From: Halopseudomonas salina
GTDB lineage: Bacteria; Pseudomonadota; Gammaproteobacteria; Pseudomonadales; Pseudomonadaceae
Reading direction: 5' to 3'
NCBI RefSeq assembly: GCF_008641105.1
Contig: NZ_VTTI01000003.1
Span: 332,981-396,980 of the forward strand
Length of the DNA: 64,000 bases
The notes under the pieces were generated by a model. That model was not told the DNA's origin. It saw only the letters and a program-made list of their open reading frames with translations, and did no database searches. A program made the position numbers and the translations under genes. Positions 37,502-46,495 of this stretch are shown one piece after another (position 1 is the first letter of the stretch; every line of letters begins with the position of its first letter).

Positions 37502-37606
37502 ATGAAAAAGCCGATAAAAGCCCGCTTTTCAGCAGTTGGACTGGTATTTGTAGCCACATGGCTGCTCCTGATTTTGCCCAATATCAATTGGGGCGGAGCT
37601 GCCTGA
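37502..37606 (+). CDS. Possible 34-residue single-pass membrane peptide
   Basis: A small reading frame with a basic start (MKKPIKARFSA), one hydrophobic helix (VGLVFVATWLLLILP) and a short polar end. AGAAGG lies about eight bases before the ATG. It ends 87 bases before the mnmC start. Size, topology and ribosome site suit a small membrane protein, but nothing confirms expression and I know no homologue. Confidence 0.4.
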   Translation: MKKPIKARFSAVGLVFVATWLLLILPNINWGGAA

Positions 37607-37692
37607 CCCGCAGGCAACGCCCTCGCGCATGCATCGCGGCGGACTGCTTCGCGGTACAATGCCCAAGCATTGCTTGTGCCATTGGAGACCAT

Positions 37693-39678
37693 GTGACCCC
37701 GCCCCCCCTGCTTGCCGATCTTGAGTGGACTGATGACGGTCGTCCCGTTTCGTTGCGTTTCGGCGATATATACCCCTCCTCGCACCTTGATGCGGGAGAA
37801 GGCGGCCGATTGTATCTGCTGCATAACCGGCTGGAGTCTCGCTGGCGCGCACTGAATCCAGACGCCCGTTTTTGTATTGCCGAGACAGGTTTTGGTACAG
37901 GCCTGAATTTTCTCTGCGCCTGGCAACTCTGGGCTAGTACGGCGCCGGCCGATGCTCAATTGCATTTTATCAGTGCTGAACAGTCCCCCTTTTCCGCTGC
38001 AGACCTTCGTCGTGCGCAGGCGCTCTGGCCCGAGCTCGCAATCTGGTCTGAACAGCTCCTGGAGCAATACAGTTCTCCGACGCCGGGCTGGCACCGTTAT
38101 GTTCTGAATGGCGGCAAAGTAACGCTCACGCTGCTGGTCGGCGATGTTCTGGATACGCTGAAACAGCTGGAGGCGGTGGTAGATGCCTGGTTTCTGAGCG
38201 ACCTCGCACCACAAACAAACCTGTCCATATGGCAGTCAGAGCTATGCCGGCAGCTGACACGTCTGTCGCACCCGGGCACAACCCTGGCCACTGGCATTGT
38301 CGCTGACACCCTGCGCATGGGGCTCTTTCAGGCAGGTTTCACGGTAGCTGAGTTGAGCCAGGCGCAGCAAGGATCAGCCACGCTCGCCGGCGAGACGGAC
38401 CGCCTGCCTCCTCGGGAATGGACCCCACCCTGGTACAGATCACCAGAGGTCGACTTACCTCCGCAACGCAAGGCAATAGTCATTGGTGCCGGACTGGCGG
38501 GCTGCAGTACCGCCTACGCTCTGGCACAACGGGGCTGGAAGGTCACCGTTATCGAACGTAACGCCGGCGAAGCTCGCGAAGCATCGGGCAATCCTCAGGG
38601 GATTCTGTACTGCAAACTCTCGCCCCATCAGACACCTCTCTCACGCTTCGTGCAGAGCAGTTATGGCTACAGTGTACGTCTTCTAAAACTGCTGCTTCCC
38701 CAGGATGGCAGTAACTGGTCAGCCTGCGGTGTGCTGCAATTAAGCGACAACGAAAAGGAGTCAGCGCGGCTCCGCGCTCTGGCCGGACAAGGCTATCCTT
38801 CAAATTTCCTGCACGGTGTAACTGCCGAACAGGCTAGCAAGATCGCCGGAGTAGGCGTGAGCGCCGGCGGGTTATTTTTTCCCGAGGGTGGCTGGGTACA
38901 CCCTCCTGCCCTCTGCCGATCACTACTGAAGCATCCGGGTATCACCCTTGTCACGCACCAGGAAGCCCTTAAGCTAAGCTACCGAGAAACGCTCTGGCAT
39001 GCCACCGATGAACAGGAACGGGATATTTGTGCGGCGCCCGTCGTGGTTATCTGCAGCGCCGGTGACAGTCAACGTTTTGATCAGACGGCTCATCTGCCCC
39101 TCAAGACCATTCGCGGTCAGATCACCCACCTGCCTGCCTGCCCTGAGAGTCAGGCTTTGCGCACCGTCCTCTGTGGTGAAGGTTACGTTTCTCCGGCTCG
39201 CGAGGGGGAACACTTCGTGGGCGCCAGTTTTCGCTTTGACCGGTCTGATACCGAGCCCAGTGAGGAGGAGAACATCAGCAACCTGGCCCTCCTCACCAGC
39301 CTGTCAGCGGAACTCGATCAGGCCATACGCCGCTCGCCGGACTGGAATCCGGACAACCTCTCGGCGCGAGCCGCACTGCGCTGCACCTCGCCTGATTATC
39401 TGCCACTAATAGGTCCGATCGCGGATGCCAAGCGATTCAGACAGGATTTCGCTGTGCTGGCCAAGGACGCGTCGAAGCGTCCCGACATTCCGGCGCCCTG
39501 GCTACCCGGCCTGTATATCAACACAGCACACGGTTCCCGGGGGTTGATCAGCTGTCCCTTAAGCGGCGAACTGATTGCAGCGATGCTCGAAAATGGACCT
39601 TTGCCACTGCCCCTCGATCTGGTCCAGGCGGTGCACCCGAGCCGCTTTATGTTGCGCCAACTGGTGCGCGGCAAATGA
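37693..39678 (+). CDS. mnmC: Bifunctional tRNA mnm5s2U34 methyltransferase/oxidoreductase
   Basis: Completes mnm5s2U at tRNA wobble position 34. The N-terminal domain (~1-235) is the SAM methyltransferase (ETGFGTGLNFL near residue 60); the C-terminal domain is the FAD-dependent demodification oxidase starting with VIGAGLAGCSTAYALAQRG at about residue 263. Length (661) equals the fused E. coli enzyme. The start is a GTG at 37693 with GGAG five bases upstream and gives the standard N-terminus (LLADLEWTDDGRPVS); the open frame back to 37558 lacks similarity. An ATG two bases upstream is followed at once by a stop. Confidence 0.94.
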   Translation: MTPPPLLADLEWTDDGRPVSLRFGDIYPSSHLDAGEGGRLYLLHNRLESRWRALNPDARFCIAETGFGTGLNFLCAWQLWASTAPADAQLHFISAEQSPFSAADLRRAQALWPELAIWSEQLLEQYSSPTPGWHRYVLNGGKVTLTLLVGDVLDTLKQLEAVVDAWFLSDLAPQTNLSIWQSELCRQLTRLSHPGTTLATGIVADTLRMGLFQAGFTVAELSQAQQGSATLAGETDRLPPREWTPPWYRSPEVDLPPQRKAIVIGAGLAGCSTAYALAQRGWKVTVIERNAGEAREASGNPQGILYCKLSPHQTPLSRFVQSSYGYSVRLLKLLLPQDGSNWSACGVLQLSDNEKESARLRALAGQGYPSNFLHGVTAEQASKIAGVGVSAGGLFFPEGGWVHPPALCRSLLKHPGITLVTHQEALKLSYRETLWHATDEQERDICAAPVVVICSAGDSQRFDQTAHLPLKTIRGQITHLPACPESQALRTVLCGEGYVSPAREGEHFVGASFRFDRSDTEPSEEENISNLALLTSLSAELDQAIRRSPDWNPDNLSARAALRCTSPDYLPLIGPIADAKRFRQDFAVLAKDASKRPDIPAPWLPGLYINTAHGSRGLISCPLSGELIAAMLENGPLPLPLDLVQAVHPSRFMLRQLVRGK

Positions 39679-39809
39679 CCAGACAGCCAGTCGGGCCTGC
39701 ACACCAGCAGCCCAATCAAGGTACCCTTTTATTATCGCTGTGCTAGCATCAATGCAGGTCCGCCGGTAAAAAAACCCAAGATTCGGCGCACCCGCAAGGT
39801 ATGCATCTG

Positions 39810-42599
39810 ATGCTTTCGTCCCGGTGGCGGTCTCTTTGCTGTCTCTTCCTGCTGTCGTTGTCAGCACAGGCTGGTGCGCAAGCTGGTTTTGACAAGGATG
39901 GCTTGGTACTTTCAAGCATCACCGTTCTTGAGGATGCCAACCAACGCATCAATCTCTCCAGTCACGCGCGGATACTTGAAGATCCCGATCAGCGACATCG
40001 GCTTGCTGATCTGCTTGCCAACCCCCCGTTACCCTGGAAAACCGTATCAGGCACCCATATCAATATGGGCAAGAATGGATCGGCGTGGTGGGTTGCGGTA
40101 GCTCTGGACAACCGCACAGGCGACGATCTGGCGGGCGTTCTGGAAATCAATTACCCGATTCTCGACCGAGTCGAGCTGTTTCACATCGACCCACTGCAGA
40201 ACCTCGAATACCAACGCAGCGGTGATCACCTGCTGCTTGAGCAGCGGCCCATGCAGGTGCGCAACCCTTGGCTGAGCCTCAACCTGCCCCCCGGCATCAA
40301 CCGGATATACTTGCGAGTCGAATCCAGCAGTACCATCTTCGTACCTCTGTATTTTGCCACCTGGCCGGCAGCGGTTACTCGGCTGGAGATGGACTCCTTG
40401 GCACAGGGGTTGTTCTATGGCGTGATGCTCGGCCTCTTTGCCTACAACCTGTTCTTGTACATATCGCTTCGTGAGACCAGTTATCTCTGGTATCTGGTCT
40501 ACAACTTGAACATGCTCCTGTTCATGGCGGCTTTTGATGGCTTGTTGTGGAAATGGCTGTCGATGGGCATTGCCTTTCAATCAGTATCGATTTACTGCCT
40601 GATGTACCTGCACTGTATCGTCGCCACCCAGTTCAGCCGGCACTTCCTGCACACAGCCGAGCATTTCCACCGGATCGACCGGCTGCTGCGCACCCTCATT
40701 CTGCTGGTCGGCATAACGCTGATAAGTCTTCCTGTGATTGGCCTCTCGCTCTACAACATGTTGGCCAGCTTGTATGTTCTGGGCACCTCGGCCCTACTGC
40801 TGGCAACCGGAATCTATGTCTGGAGACAGGGCTTTCGCTACGGCTCCTATTACACCCTGGCCTGGGGAGTGCTGCTGTGTTCGCTGATGCTATCTACAGC
40901 AGGATCATTGGGCTTTGAGCTGGGAGTGTCCTATGGCACAGACTGGGTCAAGCTGGGCATCTGCATGGAACTGTTCATCCTTTCCCTTGGCCTAGCCGAT
41001 CGCATCAACGCTCTCAAGGAAGCACGCTTCAAGGCAGACGAGCAGGCTCGCCAGGCGCGCCTGGAGTCGCGCGCACAGGGCCGTTTCCTGGCCAAGATGA
41101 GCCACGAGATTCGAACGCCGCTAAACGGGGTGCTGGGCATGGTGGAGCTTCTGCGTGATACACCAATGAGTAGCGCTCAACAATTCTACGTGCGAACCAT
41201 CAGCAATTCGGGTAAGACGCTGATGTCGGTCATCAATGCGGTACTGGACTACGCTCGTATCGAATCCGGGCATGTCCGTCTTGAGCGTATCGAGTTCGAT
41301 ATCGAGGAATTGGTCTCTGATACCTGCAGCCTGTTTACTGCCCAGGCATTGGCCAGGAATCTGGATTTGTACTGCAGCATCGATCCGGCAGTGCCCCGGA
41401 GGGTAATCGGCGATCCTACCCGACTCAAGCAGATACTCCTGAACCTGGTAGGAAATGGCCTCAAGTTTACCCACCGCGGCCACGTGACACTGCATGTGGA
41501 TAGCGCAGAGATCGCTGACGCCAAAGGACATTACCGCATAAGCTTCGAGGTACGCGATACCGGCATAGGTATCGGAATCGACGCTCAGCGGGACCTGTTC
41601 GACTCCTTTACCCAGGCTGACAGCACAACCACCCGGCGGTATGGAGGTAGTGGTCTAGGGCTGGCAATCAGTCAAGAACTGGCATCGTTGATGGGCGGCC
41701 GGATCAAGGTATACAGCGCACCCGACGAAGGGGCGCAGTTTTCGTTCAGTCTGGCCTTGAGCGCTCCTGGCCAATCAGACGGTGCCGAACCTCCACTGCC
41801 CTGGGCCAATTGTGCAATGCTGGTTGGCTGCGACCAGGCGGCACTGGATTGCTACAGTGCGCTGCTACTGCGTTCAGGTCTGATGGTGCAGGTTCGCTCG
41901 GCAAGCATGCCGGTGACAGCCCCGCCGGATGACTGCCTGCTGGTTATCGCAACCGCCGGAATGAACGAAACAGAGCTTGAACGCTTTGCCCTCATGGTGG
42001 CCGAGCGTCGACCACCTTCACTTGTCCTGAGGTCGGTCAGCACGATGACTGAGGGCAAGACCACGTTCGGCGTCCAGGTAGTCACCTGCAATGCGCCCGT
42101 CACGCCGACCGATCTGCGAGCCGCTCTGCAGGGTTTGGCGCAACGCCCAGAGTTCGCATCGGAGCCAGACGCGCATCAGCTAATCGAGTATCCGCGCTCG
42201 CCCGCAGAGATCAGGGTCCTGGTTGCGGAGGACAACCCCGTTAACCAGATGGTCGTACGAGGATTGCTGGAACGCTATGGCTGTAAGGTGGTACTGGCCG
42301 CAGATGGCGCAGAGGCGGTAGCTCTCTACCAGGCAGAGCCAGATCACTATCAGCTGATACTCATGGACGGAGAAATGCCCAGGGTGGATGGATTCGAGGC
42401 TACAAGGCGCATTCGTGATTTTGAAAGCAGGCATGACTTACCCGCCGTGATCATAGTGGCGCTCACCGCCCACGCGCTGGACATTCACCGTGAAGCCGGT
42501 GCCAGTGCCGGCATGAACCATTATCTGGCAAAACCAGTAGAAGCCAAGGCCCTCTATGCAGTAATAGATAGCCAGCTCAACCGTGATAAAGACCTGTAG
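39810..42599 (+). CDS. Hybrid sensor kinase with 7TMR-DISM sensor, degenerate and intact receivers
   Basis: About 929 residues. A signal peptide (ending AGAQA) precedes a periplasmic DISMED2 carbohydrate-binding-like domain (~25-180), the seven-helix 7TMR-DISM module (~185-390), HisKA with His in MSHEIRTPLNG (about 430), a full ATPase domain (DTGIGI, GGSGLGLAIS), then a degenerate receiver without its Asp, and a C-terminal receiver with LILMDGEMP. This is the layout of the RetS/LadS class that tunes the Gac/Rsm switch between acute and biofilm lifestyles in pseudomonads, but orthology is not proven. An ATG at 39801 is possible; 39810 has AAGG ten bases upstream. Tail overlaps the TauE gene by 23 bases. 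Confidence 0.9.
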   Translation: MLSSRWRSLCCLFLLSLSAQAGAQAGFDKDGLVLSSITVLEDANQRINLSSHARILEDPDQRHRLADLLANPPLPWKTVSGTHINMGKNGSAWWVAVALDNRTGDDLAGVLEINYPILDRVELFHIDPLQNLEYQRSGDHLLLEQRPMQVRNPWLSLNLPPGINRIYLRVESSSTIFVPLYFATWPAAVTRLEMDSLAQGLFYGVMLGLFAYNLFLYISLRETSYLWYLVYNLNMLLFMAAFDGLLWKWLSMGIAFQSVSIYCLMYLHCIVATQFSRHFLHTAEHFHRIDRLLRTLILLVGITLISLPVIGLSLYNMLASLYVLGTSALLLATGIYVWRQGFRYGSYYTLAWGVLLCSLMLSTAGSLGFELGVSYGTDWVKLGICMELFILSLGLADRINALKEARFKADEQARQARLESRAQGRFLAKMSHEIRTPLNGVLGMVELLRDTPMSSAQQFYVRTISNSGKTLMSVINAVLDYARIESGHVRLERIEFDIEELVSDTCSLFTAQALARNLDLYCSIDPAVPRRVIGDPTRLKQILLNLVGNGLKFTHRGHVTLHVDSAEIADAKGHYRISFEVRDTGIGIGIDAQRDLFDSFTQADSTTTRRYGGSGLGLAISQELASLMGGRIKVYSAPDEGAQFSFSLALSAPGQSDGAEPPLPWANCAMLVGCDQAALDCYSALLLRSGLMVQVRSASMPVTAPPDDCLLVIATAGMNETELERFALMVAERRPPSLVLRSVSTMTEGKTTFGVQVVTCNAPVTPTDLRAALQGLAQRPEFASEPDAHQLIEYPRSPAEIRVLVAEDNPVNQMVVRGLLERYGCKVVLAADGAEAVALYQAEPDHYQLILMDGEMPRVDGFEATRRIRDFESRHDLPAVIIVALTAHALDIHREAGASAGMNHYLAKPVEAKALYAVIDSQLNRDKDL

Positions 42600-43335
42600 C
42601 GCCCTGATACAACAAACGCCCACCGGTTAGAAAAAGAAATACATAACACAACTGATAGATCAGCTTCTCATTGCTGCGTTGCAGGAGCCAGAAACCCATG
42701 CGCACGCCAATGGGCGCCAATGGCAGCAAGACCAATGCCGTCAACAAGTTGGTCTGGTCAAATTGCCCCAGATAGATATAAGCCGGTAGCTTGGCCAGGT
42801 TAACGACCGCAAAGAAAACGGCTATCGTGCCCATCAGCAGGGTCTTGTCGAGCTTTTGTGGCAACAGGTACACATTGATAGGCGGTCCGCCGGCATGGAT
42901 GCCGAAGCTGGTAAAGCCAGCAACCATGCCCCAGAAACTGCCCCGCACACGACTTGCCTCCCGAGGTGCGGGTTCCCCGCGACGCAGCCATATATTCAAG
43001 GTGAAAACCAACGCGATAGCACCGATCATGAGCTGTATGTGCGCATCATTAAGTACCCGGAACATCAGTCCACCGAGCACTACCCCCACCAGTGAAGCCG
43101 GCAGAATAATGCGCAGATTGGCCCGGTCCCAACGGCCGCGAAAAGTGCGCAGGGCCATCATGTCCATCGCGATGAGAATCGGCAGAAGAATGGCGGCGGC
43201 TTGCTGCGGCGACATCACCAGTGCCATCAGCGGTACCGATAGAATCGCGATATTGCCGCCAAAGCCGCCTTTTGCAATGCCATAGAGCAATACCGCGGGA
43301 ATGGCGCAGAGATAGAAAAGCGGGTCAGTAATCAT
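42577..43335 (-). CDS. TauE/SafE-family membrane permease
   Basis: 252-residue protein with about eight hydrophobic helices and the family pattern of two homologous halves (KGGFGGNIAILSVPL near residue 22; GIHAGGPPINVYLLP in the second half). TauE/SafE proteins export sulfite, sulfoacetate or related organic anions; the substrate here is not evident. ATG at 43335 without a strong ribosome site. Divergent from yheU and tail-overlapping with the hybrid kinase gene by 23 bases. Confidence 0.9.
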   Translation of the reverse strand: MITDPLFYLCAIPAVLLYGIAKGGFGGNIAILSVPLMALVMSPQQAAAILLPILIAMDMMALRTFRGRWDRANLRIILPASLVGVVLGGLMFRVLNDAHIQLMIGAIALVFTLNIWLRRGEPAPREASRVRGSFWGMVAGFTSFGIHAGGPPINVYLLPQKLDKTLLMGTIAVFFAVVNLAKLPAYIYLGQFDQTNLLTALVLLPLAPIGVRMGFWLLQRSNEKLIYQLCYVFLFLTGGRLLYQGATGLYHG

Positions 43336-43406
43336 GTCAGGCCAGCAGCTGCAAAACGGCTGCGCAGTGTATCATTAGCGCCACTGTCATCCGGGAAGTA
43401 GACATC

Positions 43407-43646
43407 ATGCTGATACCCCATACCCTGCTGGAGCCGGAAACCCTGGCGCGCCTGCTCGAAGATTTCGTCACTCGTGACGGCACCGACAACGGCTACGAAG
43501 CCAGTCTTGAGCAGCGTACCGAACGCTTGCTCAGACAGCTTGACAAGGGTGAGGTGGTGATCGTCTACCATCCTGATACCGGTGACACCAGCCTTGCCCA
43601 CCGACGCGATGTGCCGGCGGACATGCTTGAGCAATACGACGCTTAA
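43407..43646 (+). CDS. yheU: YheU / UPF0270 family protein
   Basis: Small cytosolic protein of 79 residues with the family N-terminus IPHTLLEPETLARLLEDFVTRDG and the central GEVVIVYHP strand. The function is unknown; family members are short, widespread in gammaproteobacteria and structurally related to small nucleic-acid-associated proteins. Head to head with the TauE gene across a 71-bp gap, and its last four bases overlap the end of the serine hydrolase gene. Confidence 0.92.
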   Translation: MLIPHTLLEPETLARLLEDFVTRDGTDNGYEASLEQRTERLLRQLDKGEVVIVYHPDTGDTSLAHRRDVPADMLEQYDA

Positions 43647-44938
43647 CGTAACATGTCAGCCAGGGCGGCAAGCGCCGGTCGGGTGATCGGGAAGGTGACG
43701 GCAGAGGTGGCAACGGGGTGGGAAGACAGTCGAACCACCACCAGACCCACTGCAGGGTTTACATGGATCATCTGGCCGTGCACTCCAAGTGCCTCATAGG
43801 CACCATCGGCATTGTGACTGATCCACCATTTGTTGCGATAAGAATAACCGGGCTGGTAGTCCCGACCCGATGCCTTGAAGGCTTCGCGGTCGGCGCCCTC
43901 ACGAATACTCGCTATCACTGAGCTGTCGATGATCTGCTGACCATTGAATCGTCCGTTGAGCCGCAGCATTTCAGCGAAACGCCCCAGGTCGCGCAGGGTC
44001 GCATTCAAGCCGGCGCCTGCCCATTCAGTACCCTTGCTGTCGAGCAAAAGATAGGCGTCCTGTTCGGCGCCCAGCTTGCTCCAGATCCGCTCGCTGATCA
44101 GATCGGCAAGGTGCTTGCCAGTAGCACGGCGCAGGACCCATCCCAGGACTTCGGTATGCACAGTGCGGTAGATAAAGCGCTCACCGTGTTGGCCATCAGC
44201 AGGAATGGTCGGTAAATAGCTGTACAGATCACGTTCGCCGGCAAAATCTTCAGGGGTTGGCAACATGCCCGCCGACATCGCGTATTTCACCACATCCGAT
44301 TCCTGGTCGGCATATACCTCGCTGTAATCGATATCTGCAGTCATATTCAATAACTGCTGGATAGTCGCGCCACTCCAGCCACTGCCCTTGAGCTCTGGCA
44401 CATAATCCGTTATCAGGGCGTCTGCCTTGAGGATGCCCTCTTCCAACAGCTGCGTGGCAATGAGACCTGCGAAGGACTTGGTCACTGACCAAAGCATGTG
44501 CGGATTCTCTGCTGGCATCCCCTCGTGATAGGCCTCGTAAATCACCTTGCCATCTTTCATTATCAGCGTGGCATCGGCGTAGGTGGCTTCCAGATATTGG
44601 CCAAACGTCAGATCATTGCCCTCGGGCCCTACAAAGTTCAGAGCATCGATTCTGGCTCGCAAGTCCTCCCCGACAGACAAGACGGAGGGTGCTGACGCAC
44701 CGCGCCGGATATTGCGTGAGGGCAATAGTTCGCGCATATGATGGAAGGCCCAACGAAGGTTGGGGAACTGCATCAGAAAGTTTTGCGCGGTAACCTGTTT
44801 GTCAGCCGGAGGTGGAAAGCCCTCCATTAATTTCAACTCGTCTAGACGGACTGTTTCGGGTGCGGGCATTGTCTGGGCCTGTATCTGTTGTGTCAGCAAA
44901 ACCGTGAGTGCAAAGGCGAAACTGCGCGATAGGTTCAT
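43643..44938 (-). CDS. Class C beta-lactamase-fold serine hydrolase (NylB-like)
   Basis: 431-residue exported serine hydrolase. Signal peptide 1-22, then the family segment FPNLRWAFHHMREL, and the catalytic SxxK tetrad SVTK with nucleophile Ser151 and Lys154. The third motif is HGQ rather than the KTG of true beta-lactamases, pointing to an esterase or amidase such as 6-aminohexanoate-dimer hydrolase rather than an antibiotic-degrading enzyme. GGGAG precedes the ATG at 44938. Periplasmic by prediction; substrate unknown. Confidence 0.88.
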   Translation of the reverse strand: MNLSRSFAFALTVLLTQQIQAQTMPAPETVRLDELKLMEGFPPPADKQVTAQNFLMQFPNLRWAFHHMRELLPSRNIRRGASAPSVLSVGEDLRARIDALNFVGPEGNDLTFGQYLEATYADATLIMKDGKVIYEAYHEGMPAENPHMLWSVTKSFAGLIATQLLEEGILKADALITDYVPELKGSGWSGATIQQLLNMTADIDYSEVYADQESDVVKYAMSAGMLPTPEDFAGERDLYSYLPTIPADGQHGERFIYRTVHTEVLGWVLRRATGKHLADLISERIWSKLGAEQDAYLLLDSKGTEWAGAGLNATLRDLGRFAEMLRLNGRFNGQQIIDSSVIASIREGADREAFKASGRDYQPGYSYRNKWWISHNADGAYEALGVHGQMIHVNPAVGLVVVRLSSHPVATSAVTFPITRPALAALADMLR

Positions 44939-45076
44939 GGGTAACTCCCACTGATAACTCGCCGGAGCAGCGAAGGTTTTTTATTAAAATATTTCACTAA
45001 TCCAAGATATCTGATCGAAGTACCGCTAGCTGCGCCTGATAGGCCAGAGGTGACGACTATTCAGTCACAACACGCC

Positions 45077-45811
45077 TCAGTATGCCGCGTAACGCTGGGT
45101 AATGAGCTCATAACGCCCATTACTTCTTATCGCAGCAAGCCCCTGATCGAAACGATCCCGAATCGCAGCATCGACGAACCCGACCCGATAGCCCGTAGGT
45201 GGGAAAAGGAAATGCTCGGTCACAGGCTGACTGACATCAACACGGTCAGCTATTTCGCTATTGAATGCGCGAATGATTCTCCGATCTCCAATCATGACGT
45301 CCACTCGCCCGGCATAAAGCAGCAAATTGCGGGTTATCTGCCGCGCTTCCTCACGGTACCGGGAGTTGGCTGCGGTCATCTTGCCAAACCGTGGGCCCAG
45401 AACGAATCTCGCACGCTGAAAAGCACTGATAGAATAGCCACCCAGGTCTTCAATCGCGCCTAATTGGATATTGCGATTCTGCAGGGTGACCGCAACGTTC
45501 TCGTACTCAATATAAATTTCGGAGTAGTGAGCATCCACACCGCTGGTCTGATTGGTTGTCGCCATGGCACCCAGCTCCCGATACTGCAACATGCGATGCA
45601 GGCGTTCCAGGGGAGAGTAATACGGCTCCATTTCAAGACCCACGTGCTCAAGGGCGGCCTCAATCAGCTCATACTCGAGCCCGGAGCCGTCATATTCGAA
45701 TACATAGGGTGGTTTGTGGGTACCGAACCCGACTACAACGACCTCGGCAAAACTCCTGGGCGACAACAAGACTGCCATAAGGGTCAGAAAGGTGATAACA
45801 GGACGCGTCAT
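45077..45811 (-). CDS. Family 3 solute-binding-like periplasmic protein
   Basis: 244-residue exported protein with a signal peptide (~1-22, RSFA) and a SBP_bac_3 fold (GLEYELIEAALEHVGLEME near the N-terminus and DVMIGDRRIIRAF in the second lobe). No ABC permease or ATPase genes are adjacent, so it is an orphan of the type common in pseudomonads and may be a sensor or scavenger rather than an importer component. The ligand cannot be predicted. Separated from the upstream small secreted protein gene by a divergent ~200-bp region. Confidence 0.85.
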   Translation of the reverse strand: MTRPVITFLTLMAVLLSPRSFAEVVVVGFGTHKPPYVFEYDGSGLEYELIEAALEHVGLEMEPYYSPLERLHRMLQYRELGAMATTNQTSGVDAHYSEIYIEYENVAVTLQNRNIQLGAIEDLGGYSISAFQRARFVLGPRFGKMTAANSRYREEARQITRNLLLYAGRVDVMIGDRRIIRAFNSEIADRVDVSQPVTEHFLFPPTGYRVGFVDAAIRDRFDQGLAAIRSNGRYELITQRYAAY

Positions 45812-45977
45812 GAGCGGCTCGATAATAAAATTGTGAACCAGTTTACTGACCGATGGCCAAATAGTAGCAACGCGTAATCTATTACTAAATTTAACGGCCA
45901 GCCATCTTCAGAGGCAACGGGGTAGGGCTAATTACCGCACCTACTTGGACACGCCAGGCAATGCCGCTAACATGCAT

Positions 45978-45995
45978 ATATCATCATCGTGATAT
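45978..45995. repeat. Small dyad just upstream of the secreted protein gene
   Basis: ATATCA-N6-TGATAT lies 12 bases before the ATG at 46008, in the space between divergent genes. It could be an operator or a leader hairpin; no function assigned. Confidence 0.3.
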
Positions 45996-46007
45996 CCGAG
46001 GTAGTAA

Positions 46008-46286
46008 ATGAAGACAATTTCCAGCTTGATCATTGCCAGCGTGCTCAGCATTTCTGCGGTACCGGCATTTGCCGCTTGTACCACCGAGGAGGCCATAGTC
46101 AAGGCAGAAGAAGTTGCTGCCACCGTTCATCGTCTGGCCGATGGGGACCCGGTTAAAGCCAATCAGTTGTATGAGCAGCTGGTAGCCTTGCAACTACGTA
46201 ACCCGACCACTGACGACCATGATCCTTGCCAAGCCTATGACCGCATTGTCGAGGAGCTGGAAAAGCAGAACTCACCAAAAGAGTGA
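46008..46286 (+). CDS. Small secreted protein of unknown function
   Basis: 92-residue protein with a clear signal peptide (1-22, cut after AFA), leaving about 70 residues of helix. The mature protein starts ACTTEEAIVKAEEVAATVH and has two cysteines (about residues 24 and 74) that could form a disulfide. GAGG lies six bases before the ATG. I do not recognise the family. It is divergent from the solute-binding protein gene and upstream of pirin, with a hairpin between. Confidence 0.8.
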   Translation: MKTISSLIIASVLSISAVPAFAACTTEEAIVKAEEVAATVHRLADGDPVKANQLYEQLVALQLRNPTTDDHDPCQAYDRIVEELEKQNSPKE

Positions 46287-46330
46287 CGCCGCGGCACTTC
46301 CCAGCCAGAGCGCTGTAAACACCTCTTGAC

Positions 46331-46355
46331 TGGCCGCATTCGGATAATGCGACCA
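46331..46355 (+). terminator. Hairpin downstream of the secreted protein gene
   Basis: TGGcCGCATT / AATGCGaCCA arms around a five-base loop, 45 bases after the stop. No adjacent U-tract; tentative. Confidence 0.35.
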
Positions 46356-46397
46356 GCTCCGTTTTCCAGCTGCCACCTAATCCGGTAACAACAATAG

Positions 46398-46420
46398 ACC
46401 TATCGTAAAACCAGATAGGT
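46398..46420. promoter_or_regulatory. Operator-like dyad upstream of pirin
   Basis: Perfect ACCTATC-N9-GATAGGT inverted repeat, 76 bases before the pirin start codon. The size and symmetry fit a TetR-, MarR- or LysR-type binding site; the regulator is unknown. Confidence 0.4.
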
Positions 46421-46495
46421 TCACGGTGTTTTTTCCGCTTTTAATCATTATGTGTGGCAATAGAATGACCTCAAACGCATTTCAGGAGGTATCTC

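Noticed and set aside
37450..38214. 254-codon minus-strand frame across the mnmC start
   Set aside because: Antisense to the conserved methyltransferase domain of MnmC.
43643..44938. Chromosomal AmpC beta-lactamase
   Set aside because: SVTK is present but KTG is replaced by HGQ, and the N-terminal region is of the NylB/esterase type.
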